A stretch of DNA of 29,463 nucleotides from positions 1 to 29,463 of the forward strand of contig JBBRPA010000044.1 of assembly GCA_038228695.1 (NCBI GenBank), written 5' to 3'. The notes beneath the pieces are model-generated. The model searched no databases and was not told the DNA's origin. It saw only the letters and a list, made by a program, of their open reading frames with translations. This document shows, in pieces, positions 22,197-29,463 of this stretch. How positions within the stretch are numbered: position 1 is the stretch's first letter; every line of letters starts with the position of its first letter. The translations under genes and the position numbers were made by a program. Source of the stretch: DASVRZ01 sp038228695 (lineage in GTDB: Bacteria > Verrucomicrobiota > Verrucomicrobiia > Chthoniobacterales > DASVRZ01).

Positions 22197-23558
22197 TTAT
22201 TGAGTATCCAAATCTCCGGCCATGGGCGTTTCCGGGTTTGGTTCCGGATCGATCAGCGGGGCCGGACGCGACTCGGGCTCCTCATATTCCGCTTGGTAAT
22301 ACGAACTCATCTTCATCGTCCGAGATAAAAACGAACGCGTGCGCTTGCGATCCCGCGAATCCCATTCCGCGCTGGCCTCCTCAAAACGCGTAAGATTCTC
22401 GATCGACGCATTGGTATCCGCCGGGCACCCGTAACTCTCCAATTGCTCCCGCGTTTCGCGAATTCTCTCGCGCACCGCATTCACGTCGCCCCGATCCCGC
22501 TCGACGATCGCCTCCGCGATAGCCCGGCCCACCTGCTGCGTGGCGACCCAGCCGACGACCTGCGAATTCACCCGCACCTCGTCCGGATTTTGCACCGCCG
22601 CCAAACGAATCGTGCGCTGCTCGGTCTGCGAGGTGATGCCAGTCTCGTTGATCTCATCGTAGGCCAGTTCGATCTCGAGCAGGGCCTCCCCTTCCAAGCC
22701 AACCGCCGGGGTGCCATCCGGCAAAAACGGAATCGGCAATACTTCGAGCGCCAGAACCAGCACCCGTTCCTCCTCGCTCACCAGATCACCGATCGTAATT
22801 TCAACGCCCCCCTCGGGCAGATGCACCATGGGATAATCACTCAGCAGCGTCACCCCGCTGCAATAGTGCAATTTCCGCAGACGCAGCCGCAGATTTTGCA
22901 CGCTCAAAGCGAGCAGCGATTCGAGTTCCTGCCGGAAAATATGCGAGAATTTCTCGGGCGAAGCCGCGTCGTGCAGCGACCCCGAGGCCACGCGCGCGAC
23001 ATCGTTCAGTAAATCCTCGTTGTAGCCCTCCCCGAAGCCAAGGCAACTGGTGCGAATCCCGTTCATTTCAAGACCCGCGCCCACGATCTGCCGCACCTGC
23101 GTCGGCTCGCAAATGCCCGCGTTCAAATGCCCATCCGTGAGCAGAAGCAGTTTCCGAGGCAAGCCCGGCGGCGCCTTCACGACCTCGTCCCGGCCCAACA
23201 TCCAACCCGCCGTTAAATTCGTGCTGCCCTCCGCCTGGATCCTAGCAATATCAGATTCCACCTGAGCCTTGTCCCTTACCTTTTGCAGCGGGATCACCGT
23301 CCGGGCTGAGTTCGAGAAGACGACTAAGCCGAAATGATCGTCGGCGCGCAAATGCTTTAGCACCATGGTCGCCGCCGCCTTGGCATAATCCAGCGGCCGA
23401 CCCTCCATCGATCCGCTGTTGTCGATGACCAAGCCGAAGGCAAACGGGGTCTGCCGGGCGCTGGCCTGTTTCTCTGCGTTAAAGACGAGAGCAAGGTGGA
23501 CGGTTTCCGCGCGTCCGGAGAGCACGGTTTCGTAGTCGAGATGGAATTGAGTTTTCAT
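22197..23558 (-). CDS. VWA-domain protein with intact MIDAS
   Basis: This 453-residue protein has a von Willebrand factor A domain over about residues 40-220. It carries the full metal-ion adhesion site: DNSGSM (46-51), the Thr in GSTNLTAGW and LLTDGH. An inter-alpha-inhibitor-like beta region follows, then a helical segment (RGDVNAVRERIRETREQLES) and a Pro/Glu-rich tail. No signal peptide or membrane helix is seen, so the product is probably cytosolic. It may bind a protein partner through the MIDAS, but the usual MoxR ATPase is not next to it. The WYL regulator gene ends 51 bp upstream on the same strand and may control or be cotranscribed with it. ATG at 23558 follows GATGAGGGTCT. Confidence 0.85.
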   Translation of the reverse strand: MKTQFHLDYETVLSGRAETVHLALVFNAEKQASARQTPFAFGLVIDNSGSMEGRPLDYAKAAATMVLKHLRADDHFGLVVFSNSARTVIPLQKVRDKAQVESDIARIQAEGSTNLTAGWMLGRDEVVKAPPGLPRKLLLLTDGHLNAGICEPTQVRQIVGAGLEMNGIRTSCLGFGEGYNEDLLNDVARVASGSLHDAASPEKFSHIFRQELESLLALSVQNLRLRLRKLHYCSGVTLLSDYPMVHLPEGGVEITIGDLVSEEERVLVLALEVLPIPFLPDGTPAVGLEGEALLEIELAYDEINETGITSQTEQRTIRLAAVQNPDEVRVNSQVVGWVATQQVGRAIAEAIVERDRGDVNAVRERIRETREQLESYGCPADTNASIENLTRFEEASAEWDSRDRKRTRSFLSRTMKMSSYYQAEYEEPESRPAPLIDPEPNPETPMAGDLDTQ

Positions 23559-23609
23559 AGACCCTCATCCTCTCACAGGGGGTAGGACATCCGTAGTCCG
23601 ACTCCTCTT

Positions 23610-24620
23610 TTATCGATATTTATTTCTCAAATCCGCCGCGATTTCCTGAATTCTTCGGACGAGAGCGGGCGGTTCCAAGACCGTTGCGTGGGCACCCCAA
23701 CTGAGGATCCATCGTTCGATTTCTTCGAGGCTACCCAGGGTCATTCCTAACTCAGCCTCGCCCTCGGGCAGACGCTTGAGCGTTTGCGACGGATGCCACT
23801 GCCGCTCGGCAACTAGGCGCGCCGCAAACTCATCAAACCGGATTCGCACCTTGTGCCGCGCCTTGCCCTTAAAAACACCAAAACTGTCGCTCAAATGATC
23901 CCCAATCGAGAAATCCGCCGGACGCCGAAAACTGGTGCGCACGTCCTTCACTTCGCGCATCCGAGGCAGAGCGAAGGTGCGGATTTGCTGGCGAACCAAG
24001 TCGAATGCAAACAAATACCATTGGTTTTCGACGCAACCGAGATGGAACGGCTGCACCCGCCTCGATTCATGACGCGTCCCGCCGAGCTTCTTGTAATCGA
24101 AGGCCAACTCATGCGAGTCGAGCACCGCACGGCTTACCGTCTCGAACAACTCCAAGTCCGCGATACTCGTCCCGATCCCACGAAACGAGATCGCGGCATC
24201 GACATCGCTCCATTGGAAACCAATCCGGTCCTTCAATCCGTCGGCAATTTTTCCAAACGCCGTCCCCAACGGCTTCTCGAACGATGTGCCTCGATATTGC
24301 TCGAGCGCCTTTTGGGCAACGAACAACGCCACAACTTCCCCTTCCGACACGTCCACATTCGGAAAATGCGTGACCGTCTCCGTGTAAACGAAACCAAAAT
24401 TCAATTGATCATATTCAATCGGCAAACCGAGCTGATCCCGCATGAAATCGATGTCCCGCTGGATCGTCTTAGCCGATACCTCCAACTCATCCGAAAGCTT
24501 CCGGCAATTCGGAAAATCTCCCGCGAGCAATCGCTGATGCAGCCGCATCATCCGCGCGAGCGGCGGACGGGAAAACTGGGCGGTTTTCGAGAGGCGAACG
24601 GGGGATTTCTTGCGGGTCAC
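23610..24620 (-). CDS. HTH-WYL transcriptional regulator
   Basis: The protein is about 336 residues. The N-terminal winged helix has RLLAGDFPNCRKLSDELEVS and AKTIQRDIDFMRDQLGLPIE (DeoR/HTH-11 style). The WYL domain follows, with the RRVQPFHLGCVENQWYLFAF segment as its core, then a C-terminal extension. WYL domains sense nucleotides or nucleic acids and control stress, repair and defence genes. The start is uncertain: GTG at 24620 gives TRKKSPVRLSKTAQFSRPP; a TTG at 24644 or ATG at 24551 are alternatives, the last cutting into the usual RPPLARMM opening. Its likely target is its own operon with the VWA gene. Confidence 0.85.
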   Translation of the reverse strand: MTRKKSPVRLSKTAQFSRPPLARMMRLHQRLLAGDFPNCRKLSDELEVSAKTIQRDIDFMRDQLGLPIEYDQLNFGFVYTETVTHFPNVDVSEGEVVALFVAQKALEQYRGTSFEKPLGTAFGKIADGLKDRIGFQWSDVDAAISFRGIGTSIADLELFETVSRAVLDSHELAFDYKKLGGTRHESRRVQPFHLGCVENQWYLFAFDLVRQQIRTFALPRMREVKDVRTSFRRPADFSIGDHLSDSFGVFKGKARHKVRIRFDEFAARLVAERQWHPSQTLKRLPEGEAELGMTLGSLEEIERWILSWGAHATVLEPPALVRRIQEIAADLRNKYR

Positions 24621-24719
24621 AAGGTTGTTTTGCCCCGGGCTCAACCGATCGGCAAGACAAAATTTTTAGGGTGGGACAGCCATTGTCCGTCTCCCTGCGC
24701 TAAAACGCTTGCAAACACC

Positions 24720-24830
24720 ATGCAAACCATCCTTCGCGCCATCACCCGTCTTCTCCTCCCACGCCCCCTTCCCCAACGCATCCGCTGGACCCAGAGCGAA
24801 CTCCGTTTCCCGACAAAACTGCGACGCTAA
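24720..24830 (+). CDS. Possible small basic peptide gene
   Basis: A 36-residue frame starts MQTILRAITRLLLPRPLPQR and ends with TKLRR, between the regulator and transketolase genes. It is strongly basic and amphipathic. There is no convincing ribosome-binding site and nothing recognisable, so it could be chance. It lies upstream of the likely transketolase promoter. Confidence 0.2.
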   Translation: MQTILRAITRLLLPRPLPQRIRWTQSELRFPTKLRR

Positions 24831-24889
24831 ATTCCCAGCGCCGGGAATGGCGCGCCCTCCCGAAAATACGGGATGTGCCGGATAAGGGG

Positions 24890-24945
24890 TTGTCAATCCC
24901 AACGAATTCTTTTAAGGGTGGACCCCCGGGAATAAATTTATCCGG
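24890..24945 (+). promoter_or_regulatory. Transketolase leader with palindrome
   Basis: TTGTCA at 24890-24895 is followed after 16 bp by TTAAGG, a possible weak -35/-10 pair. Downstream, ATAAATTTAT (24932-24941) is a perfect palindrome bordered by CCGGGA on the left and CCGG on the right, just before the coding start. GAATTCTT occurs on both sides (24904 and 24945). A promoter with an operator or leader hairpin is a reasonable guess but unproven. Confidence 0.3.
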
Positions 24946-24964
24946 AATTCTTCCTTATCACGTT

Positions 24965-26950
24965 ATGTCTCTCAATATCCCTGTCCTTTCTCGTGCCGCC
25001 AATATCGCTCGTGGTCTCGCCATCGACGCCGTCCATAAGTCCAACTCCGGCCACCTCGGCCTCCCTCTCGGTGCTGCCGACGTGGGTGCGGTGCTCTTCG
25101 GCGCGGCCCTGAATTTTTATCCGGCTGATCCGCAATGGCTCAACCGCGACCGCTTCGTCCTCTCCGCCGGGCACGGGAGCATGTTTCTTTATAGCTGGCT
25201 GCATCTTTCCGGCTACGATTTGAGCATTGAGGACGTCGCGAATTTCCGCGTGCTCGATAGTAAAACGCCCGGCCACCCCGAGTTTGGGCACACCGTTGGC
25301 GTCGAGAGCACCACCGGACCGCTTGGACAAGGCGTTGCCAACGCCGTCGGCATGGCGCTCTCCGCAAAAATGGCCGCTGGTCGTTTCAACACGGTCGAAC
25401 ACGCTATTTTCGATCACAAAATTGTCGCGCTCGCTGGCGATGGTTGCCTCCAAGAAGGCGTCTCCGCCGAAGCCTGCTCTTTCGCCGGACATTACCAACT
25501 CGATAACCTCATCCTGATTTACGATAGCAACGACGTGACTCTCGACGCCATGGCCGACGCCTCGCAAAGCGAAGACACCGCGAAACGCTTCGAGGCTTAC
25601 GGCTTCGACGTGCAAAAAGTCGATGGCCACGACATGGAAGCCTTCCTCGTCGCTTACGAAAAAGCCCGCGTTGCCAACGGCAAACCGCATTTCATCATCA
25701 TCCGCACCCTCATCGCCCAAGGCATTCCCGAAGTGGCTGGCACCGCGAAAGGTCACGGCGAAGGCGGCGCAAAATTTGCCGATGCCGCCCGCAAAGGACT
25801 CGGCCTACCCGCCGAACATTTCTACGTCGATCCCGCCGTCACCGAGTTCTTCGCCGCCCGCCAAGTTCTTCAAAAAGCGAAATACGACGCCTGGCAGACA
25901 AAGTTTCTCGCCTGGGAAAAAACCAACCCCGCCCTCTCCGCGCTCCTCGACAGCGGCATTACCCACGCCATTCCGGCCAAGCTCGTCGATAAAATCCCAG
26001 CGTTCCCGGCCGATGCCAAAATCGCCACCCGCAAAGCTGGCAGTGACGTCCTCCAACCGCTCGCCGACGCCATGCCCTTGCTCATTGGCGGCAGCGCGGA
26101 CCTTTACGGCTCGACCCTCAACTACATCAACAGCAGCAAAGATTTCACCGCCGCCAACCCGGCTGGGCGCAACATCCGTTTCGGCATCCGCGAGCATGCC
26201 ATGGCCGCGATCATGAACGGCATCTGCTACCACGGCATCTTCCGTCCCTCGGGCGCGACCTTCCTCGTTTTCGCCGATTATTGCCGCGCCTCCATCCGCA
26301 TCGCCGCGCTTTCCCATCTGCCGACCCTCTACATTTTCACCCACGATTCCGTCGGAGTCGGTGAAGATGGCCCCACGCATGAACCCGTCGAAACCGTTAG
26401 TTCCCTCCGCGTCATTCCGAACCTCGACGTGATCCGTCCGGCCGATCCCGAGGAAACCGCCGGAGCTTTTGCTGCCGCGCTCAACCGCACCGATGGGCCG
26501 ACCCTTCTCTCGCTCACGCGCCAAGCTGTGCCCATGCTGAACGACGCCACCGTCGCTGAACGCCGCGCGGGCGTCGAAAAGGGCGCCTACATCATTCTGC
26601 CGGAAAAGGGCCCTCTCACCACCATTTTGCTCGGTGCTGGCAGCGAAGTGCAATACGCCGTCGAAGCCGCCAAACAACTCGGCGACGGCGTCCGCGTCGT
26701 CTCCGTGCCCTGCTTCGAGCGCTTCGACCGGCAAAGCGACGAATACCGCGAATCCATCCTTCCAAATGCGATCCGCAAACGCGTCGCGATCGAGGCAGGC
26801 GTCTCCGATTTATGGTTCAAATACGTTGGCCTCGACGGCAAAGTCGTCGGCATCGACCGTTTCGGCCTGAGCGCACCCGGAGCGACCATCTTCAAAGTCC
26901 TCGGCATCACCACCGAGAACTTGGTCAAAACCGTCCAAAGCCTCGGCTAA
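24965..26950 (+). CDS. tkt: Transketolase
   Basis: The 661-residue protein has normal length and domain order. The N-terminal thiamine-diphosphate domain has KSNSGHLGLPLGAADVGAVL, SAGHGSMFLYSWLHLSGY and, near residues 157-190, LAGDGCLQEGVSAEACSFAG with DSNDVTL (the GDG...N cofactor motif). The pyrimidine domain has FGIREHAMAAIMNGICYHG, with the catalytic Glu in REHA, and THDSVGVGEDGPTHEPVETV. The C-terminal transketolase domain follows. It moves two-carbon ketol units in the pentose phosphate or Calvin pathways. ATG at 24965 is chosen because the family begins at about this point. No pathway partner is adjacent. Confidence 0.97.
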   Translation: MSLNIPVLSRAANIARGLAIDAVHKSNSGHLGLPLGAADVGAVLFGAALNFYPADPQWLNRDRFVLSAGHGSMFLYSWLHLSGYDLSIEDVANFRVLDSKTPGHPEFGHTVGVESTTGPLGQGVANAVGMALSAKMAAGRFNTVEHAIFDHKIVALAGDGCLQEGVSAEACSFAGHYQLDNLILIYDSNDVTLDAMADASQSEDTAKRFEAYGFDVQKVDGHDMEAFLVAYEKARVANGKPHFIIIRTLIAQGIPEVAGTAKGHGEGGAKFADAARKGLGLPAEHFYVDPAVTEFFAARQVLQKAKYDAWQTKFLAWEKTNPALSALLDSGITHAIPAKLVDKIPAFPADAKIATRKAGSDVLQPLADAMPLLIGGSADLYGSTLNYINSSKDFTAANPAGRNIRFGIREHAMAAIMNGICYHGIFRPSGATFLVFADYCRASIRIAALSHLPTLYIFTHDSVGVGEDGPTHEPVETVSSLRVIPNLDVIRPADPEETAGAFAAALNRTDGPTLLSLTRQAVPMLNDATVAERRAGVEKGAYIILPEKGPLTTILLGAGSEVQYAVEAAKQLGDGVRVVSVPCFERFDRQSDEYRESILPNAIRKRVAIEAGVSDLWFKYVGLDGKVVGIDRFGLSAPGATIFKVLGITTENLVKTVQSLG

Positions 26951-26954
26951 CCTT

Positions 26955-26967
26955 TGCCGGCGCGGCA
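26955..26967 (+). terminator. Short hairpin after transketolase
   Basis: TGCCG-GCG-CGGCA forms a 5-bp stem only 5 bp beyond the transketolase stop. There is no T-tract, so it is at best a weak terminator or 3'-end stabiliser. Confidence 0.3.
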
Positions 26968-26997
26968 GGAAACACTTCACGCCCCTGCCTACTCCTT

Positions 26998-27107
26998 ACT
27001 GAAGACTGAAAACTGAAAACTGAAAACTCCCCCCTGCCCCCTGCCCCCTGCCTCCTTTCCCCATTCAGCCTTTCAGCCTTTCAGCCTTTCAGCCTTTCAG
27101 CCTTTCC
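26998..27107. repeat. Composite tandem array, left of the ORF6N gene
   Basis: Three runs follow in order. First come ACTGAAG plus three copies of ACTGAAA (26998-27028). Next are three units of CCCCTGC type (about 27029-27052). Last are five copies of an 8-bp unit, ATTCAGCC then four TTTCAGCC (27063-27102). The CTGAAA core of the first run is the reverse complement of TTTCAG in the last, so the array could fold back on itself. The ORF6N gene starts 9 bp after the array. Confidence 0.9.
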
Positions 27108-27115
27108 CCTGCCAA

Positions 27116-27658
27116 ATGCCAACCCCCATATCCACAGAGACGATTCAATCGGCAATCATTGACGTTCAAGGCAAGCAAGTGCTTCTTGATATCGATGTCG
27201 CACGCATTTACGGGGTCGAGACTAAGCGCATTAACGAAGCGGTTAAAAATAATCCGCAAAAGTTTCCCAAGGGCTACATTCTCCAGTTGACCAAAAGTGA
27301 CTGGGAAAGATTGAAGTCGAAATTTTCGACTTCAAAACGTGGCGGAAAAGTGAAGCTGCCATTTGGATTCCCCGAAAAAGGTCTCTACATGCTCGCCACG
27401 ATTCTGAAAAGTGCCAAGGCCACCGAATCCACTTTTGCGATCATAGAAACATTTGCCAAAATTCGCGAACTCTCTGCAACGATCAAAGCCCTCTCTGTTG
27501 TTAAGGATGACGCCAGTCAAAAAACTTTGTTGCAACGAAGTGGCGAAATCGTCTCTGAAATCTTTGATGAAGAACTGCAAACCAGCGATACGGAGACATC
27601 TATAGAGCTTAATTTCGCAGTGCTTAAATTCAAACACACCATCAAACGGAAAAAATGA
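27116..27658 (+). CDS. ORF6N-domain protein
   Basis: In the 180-residue protein the ORF6N DNA-binding-type domain covers about residues 13-105. Its marks are VLLDIDVARIYGVETKRINE, then NNPQKFPKGYILQLTKSDW, TSKRGGKVKLPFGFPEKGLY and MLATILKSAKA. This phage-derived domain is typical of accessory regions, where its role is poorly known; it may bind DNA. The C-terminal part (ETFAKIRELSATIKALSVVK and beyond) is helical, with coiled-coil character. It is flanked by matching tandem arrays on both sides and has no operon partner. ATG at 27116 lacks a ribosome-binding site, because the array ends just before it. Confidence 0.9.
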   Translation: MPTPISTETIQSAIIDVQGKQVLLDIDVARIYGVETKRINEAVKNNPQKFPKGYILQLTKSDWERLKSKFSTSKRGGKVKLPFGFPEKGLYMLATILKSAKATESTFAIIETFAKIRELSATIKALSVVKDDASQKTLLQRSGEIVSEIFDEELQTSDTETSIELNFAVLKFKHTIKRKK

Positions 27659-27705
27659 ACGATGTCTGACACCGTTATTAGCGTAGAAAATCTTGGTAAC
27701 TGCCA

Positions 27706-27829
<124 letters not shown>

Positions 27830-27943
27830 GACTCCCCCTCCCCCCTCCTCAGCAGCCTCACCGGCCCGACCAAAAACCGATCAAAATCAAAAGCTGGGAA
27901 GCGATCTGGACTCCTTTGCAAATAAGTTGTAAACGTCAAGGGG

Positions 27944-28261
27944 ATGAACGACTCAGGAAATCTGGCATCTCCAGTGAATTATTCTCTCGAAACAGCCATT
28001 CAGATGATTGAGAGCGAATGGGCTCGGCCTCAAGTAAAACACGCCTGGCTCTTTGGATCTCGCGCCACCCAGTCAGCCCGTGGCGAGAGTGATTGGGATT
28101 TTCTAGTCGAATTTTCCCACCCGCCAACATTTGATACCTTCATGGGATTGAAGGGCCGTCTCGAGGCTCGTCTCAAAGGTCGAGCGGACTTGCTCTCCCG
28201 CGCAGCTTGCACTGCCCGATTTCTGAAAGCAATCGAAGGAGATCTAGTCAATGTCGCGTGA
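27944..28261 (+). CDS. MNT-type nucleotidyltransferase (putative antitoxin)
   Basis: This 105-residue protein carries the minimal nucleotidyltransferase signature LFGSRATQSARGESDWDFLV (GSRA...SDWD), with the two catalytic Asp residues retained. In HEPN-MNT modules the MNT partner adenylylates and silences the HEPN ribonuclease toxin encoded beside it. AAGGGG directly precedes the ATG. The stop overlaps by 11 bp a second ATG at 28251, where a HEPN gene would be expected; only a short remnant seems to be there. It may therefore be an orphan, or serve the genes downstream. Confidence 0.82.
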   Translation: MNDSGNLASPVNYSLETAIQMIESEWARPQVKHAWLFGSRATQSARGESDWDFLVEFSHPPTFDTFMGLKGRLEARLKGRADLLSRAACTARFLKAIEGDLVNVA

Positions 28262-28290
28262 CCGCAACTCCGATTGGCAGATATCATCTA
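28251..28290 (+). pseudogene. Possible HEPN (DUF86-like) toxin N-terminal remnant
   Basis: ATG at 28251 overlaps the MNT stop and encodes MSRDRNS. Dropping two bases then gives LADII followed by TAA, so the pieces resemble the MSRD...LxDI start of DUF86 HEPN toxins. Nothing of the remaining HEPN domain or its RxxxxH site is present. The match is short and the shift is assumed, so this is only a suggestion. In the unshifted frame the ATG reads straight into the next gene. Confidence 0.3.
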
Positions 28291-28292
28291 AT

Positions 28293-28820
28293 ATGCCTAC
28301 GCTGGCTCAAACACTCGGCACCACGGCTCCTGTTTCTCCGCTGCTCCGAAAAGCCCGGCGTCTCGGTATTCGCAATTTGCGCGATGCTATAAACTTGGCC
28401 GTCGCGCGTGGCTGCCGTCATTACGCAGACGGTGCCATACCCCTCGCTCAGGATTGTGGGAGGGACTCTTTCAGCAACGAGGAGCTTTCGATTTTTTTAC
28501 TGCTTGGTGAAAATCCTTACGACCCCGCTGCCATCCGATGCGCGGCCCAACTGACCCGGTCACCCGACATTGAACCCGCTCGGCTCGGTCGTCTCGCGCT
28601 CCAACACGGCGCGGAGCGCCCTTTGGCCCACATTGCCCATGCCGGAGCCAAACACGATCAGGCCGGTCGAAATTTTTGGATTGAAATACTGACTCGCCTA
28701 GATCGTATCAATTTCTTTCGCGAAGAACCCGCTCTTCCTCATTGGTCTCGCTTTGTGTCTTCACCCGGCTATCAACGGGGGCAAACGAAACTTCCCACTT
28801 GGCTGAACCCCGCTTTATGA
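28293..28820 (+). CDS. Uncharacterised protein, first gene of a nucleotidyltransferase pair
   Basis: The product is 175 residues starting MPTLAQTLGTTAPVSPLLRK. It is mainly helical, with a conserved-looking centre (RKARRLGIRNLRDAINLAVA, then NEELSIFLLLGENPYDPAAI and RCAAQLTRSPDIEPARLGRL) and a C-terminus with ALPHWSRFVSSPGYQRG. I do not recognise a named domain. Its stop overlaps the start of the nucleotidyltransferase gene (ATGA at 28817-28820), the layout of a toxin-antitoxin or defence pair. An in-frame ATG at 28251 would add 14 residues that look like a HEPN remnant, so 28293 is preferred. Confidence 0.65.
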   Translation: MPTLAQTLGTTAPVSPLLRKARRLGIRNLRDAINLAVARGCRHYADGAIPLAQDCGRDSFSNEELSIFLLLGENPYDPAAIRCAAQLTRSPDIEPARLGRLALQHGAERPLAHIAHAGAKHDQAGRNFWIEILTRLDRINFFREEPALPHWSRFVSSPGYQRGQTKLPTWLNPAL

Positions 28821-29371
28821 CTGGTCCTGAACGGATTCTCCGCACCTTGGACCGAAACCTCGATCATCCGGTTCGACTCATCCTTTATGGTCGTGGGGCA
28901 TTAGCACTCGGCTTCCCGCTCGCTCCCTCAGAATTTTCGACCACTCTGGACGTCGATGTTATTCTTCCAAACGTGGAGATTTCCGAAATAGATGCAGACG
29001 AGACATTCTGGCTGGCCATCGAGAAAACCAACCAAGAACTTGATTTCCAAGGGCTTTATCTAACTCACTTATTTCTCGATACCCAAGTCATTTTAACTCC
29101 CGACTGGCTGCAAAAAATCGTCCCCATTTCGTTGCCAGGTTTGCAATACCTGACTTTATTTCGTCCTTCCACTCCGGACCTAATCCTCACGAAAATGATG
29201 CGGGTCGATCCTCAGGATCGTTCCGATATTATGTTCTTGCTGCAAAGCGAACTGCTCACCCCCACCTCCGCCGATCACCTTTTTAGCTCGGCCCGCATCC
29301 CAAAAATAGTTGAAATTCAGGATGCCTTTAAACAAAACAGCGAATGGTTAATTCATCAATTAGCTTCATGA
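28817..29371 (+). CDS. DUF6036/AbiEii-like nucleotidyltransferase
   Basis: The protein is 184 residues. The nucleotidyltransferase core reads RLILYGRGALALGF, then TTLDVDVILP, matching the G-(G/S)...DxD arrangement of the MNT/AbiEii superfamily with both metal-binding Asp residues. A helical C-terminal region (YLTLFRPSTPDLILTKMMR and DRSDIMFLLQ) is typical of DUF6036-type proteins. In AbiE-like systems such an enzyme is the toxin, transferring nucleotides to tRNA or another target; here that is inference. It is translationally coupled to the unrecognised gene before it. The start ATG 28817 is chosen for the overlap and because the domain begins soon after. Confidence 0.75.
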   Translation: MTGPERILRTLDRNLDHPVRLILYGRGALALGFPLAPSEFSTTLDVDVILPNVEISEIDADETFWLAIEKTNQELDFQGLYLTHLFLDTQVILTPDWLQKIVPISLPGLQYLTLFRPSTPDLILTKMMRVDPQDRSDIMFLLQSELLTPTSADHLFSSARIPKIVEIQDAFKQNSEWLIHQLAS

Positions 29372-29430
29372 GTGACGGTGTTTTCAGCGTCGAGAGCCGA
29401 GCCAGACGAGACAGTCTTGCAGAGACGAAG

Positions 29431-29463
29431 GTCGATAGACGAGAGTCGATAGACGAGAGTCGA
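29431..29463. repeat. 14-bp tandem repeat running off the window
   Basis: GTCGATAGACGAGA occurs at 29431-29444 and 29445-29458, then a partial unit reaches the window end. The preceding sequence (29372-29430) has related GACGAGA and CGAGAGCC pieces. The array probably continues beyond the window. Confidence 0.85.

Noticed and set aside
23585..23599. Small inverted repeat GGAC...GTCC between the WYL and VWA genes
   Set aside because: The arms are only 4 bp with no T-tract, too short to claim a terminator or operator.
25805..26734. 309-codon open frame opposite transketolase
   Set aside because: It is a shadow of the transketolase gene, with repetitive Gly/Ala/Asp composition.
27063..27105. 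CRISPR-like array
   Set aside because: The units are 8 bp and directly adjacent with no spacers. This is a simple tandem repeat, and no cas genes are nearby.

Overview
This looks like chromosomal DNA from a diderm bacterium with moderately high G+C, most likely a member of the Verrucomicrobiota/PVC group. That is an inference from gene content: a TPR protein followed by ExbB and two ExbD proteins, a WYL regulator with the long N-terminal form, DUF5069, PIN/AbrB toxin-antitoxin modules, an RRM protein with a Gly/Arg/Pro tail, and several short tandem arrays between genes. No rRNA, tRNA, CRISPR array, transposase or complete prophage was found.

Region 1 (1-2877) is a toxin-antitoxin patch on the minus strand. 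It holds a complete AbrB/PIN pair, a small antitoxin-like gene with a 26-codon PIN toxin stump, a complete Phd/PIN pair with an operator-like palindrome, a solitary HigA and a second small antitoxin-like gene. The two small genes and their upstream DNA belong to a direct duplication 1,590 bp apart that includes a dispersed intergenic repeat. Next comes an A+T-rich Mrr-like nuclease gene (2878-3795), 10 bp downstream of lepA.

Region 2 (3806-21861) is mostly housekeeping: lepA, an ECF sigma factor, an L,D-transpeptidase and a membrane GT2 glycosyltransferase. An operon-like run follows: mpl, an M14 peptidase and a TraB-family lipoprotein. The lipoprotein gene has no ATG/GTG/TTG start at its natural position and probably begins at CTG. 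After that come a two-CDGSH protein, a periplasmic rhodanese, an inner-membrane protein, the TPR-ExbB-ExbD-ExbD energiser operon, a SurA/PpiD-type chaperone, ybaB, dnaX, an RRM protein, a yeast-type cytosine deaminase and a DUF5069 protein. The peptidoglycan-linked genes (mpl, M14 peptidase, L,D-transpeptidase) and the envelope genes (ExbB/D, PpiD-like, GT2) suggest a region rich in envelope functions.

Region 3 (21862-29463) starts with a gene-free stretch carrying an intrinsic terminator, then a WYL regulator with a VWA protein, then transketolase. The last 2.5 kb is accessory: an ORF6N gene bracketed by two similar composite tandem arrays, a MNT-type nucleotidyltransferase gene with a possible HEPN remnant, and an overlapping pair made of an unrecognised protein and a second nucleotidyltransferase. 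That pair is the best candidate here for an uncharacterised two-gene system. The window ends inside a 14-bp tandem repeat.
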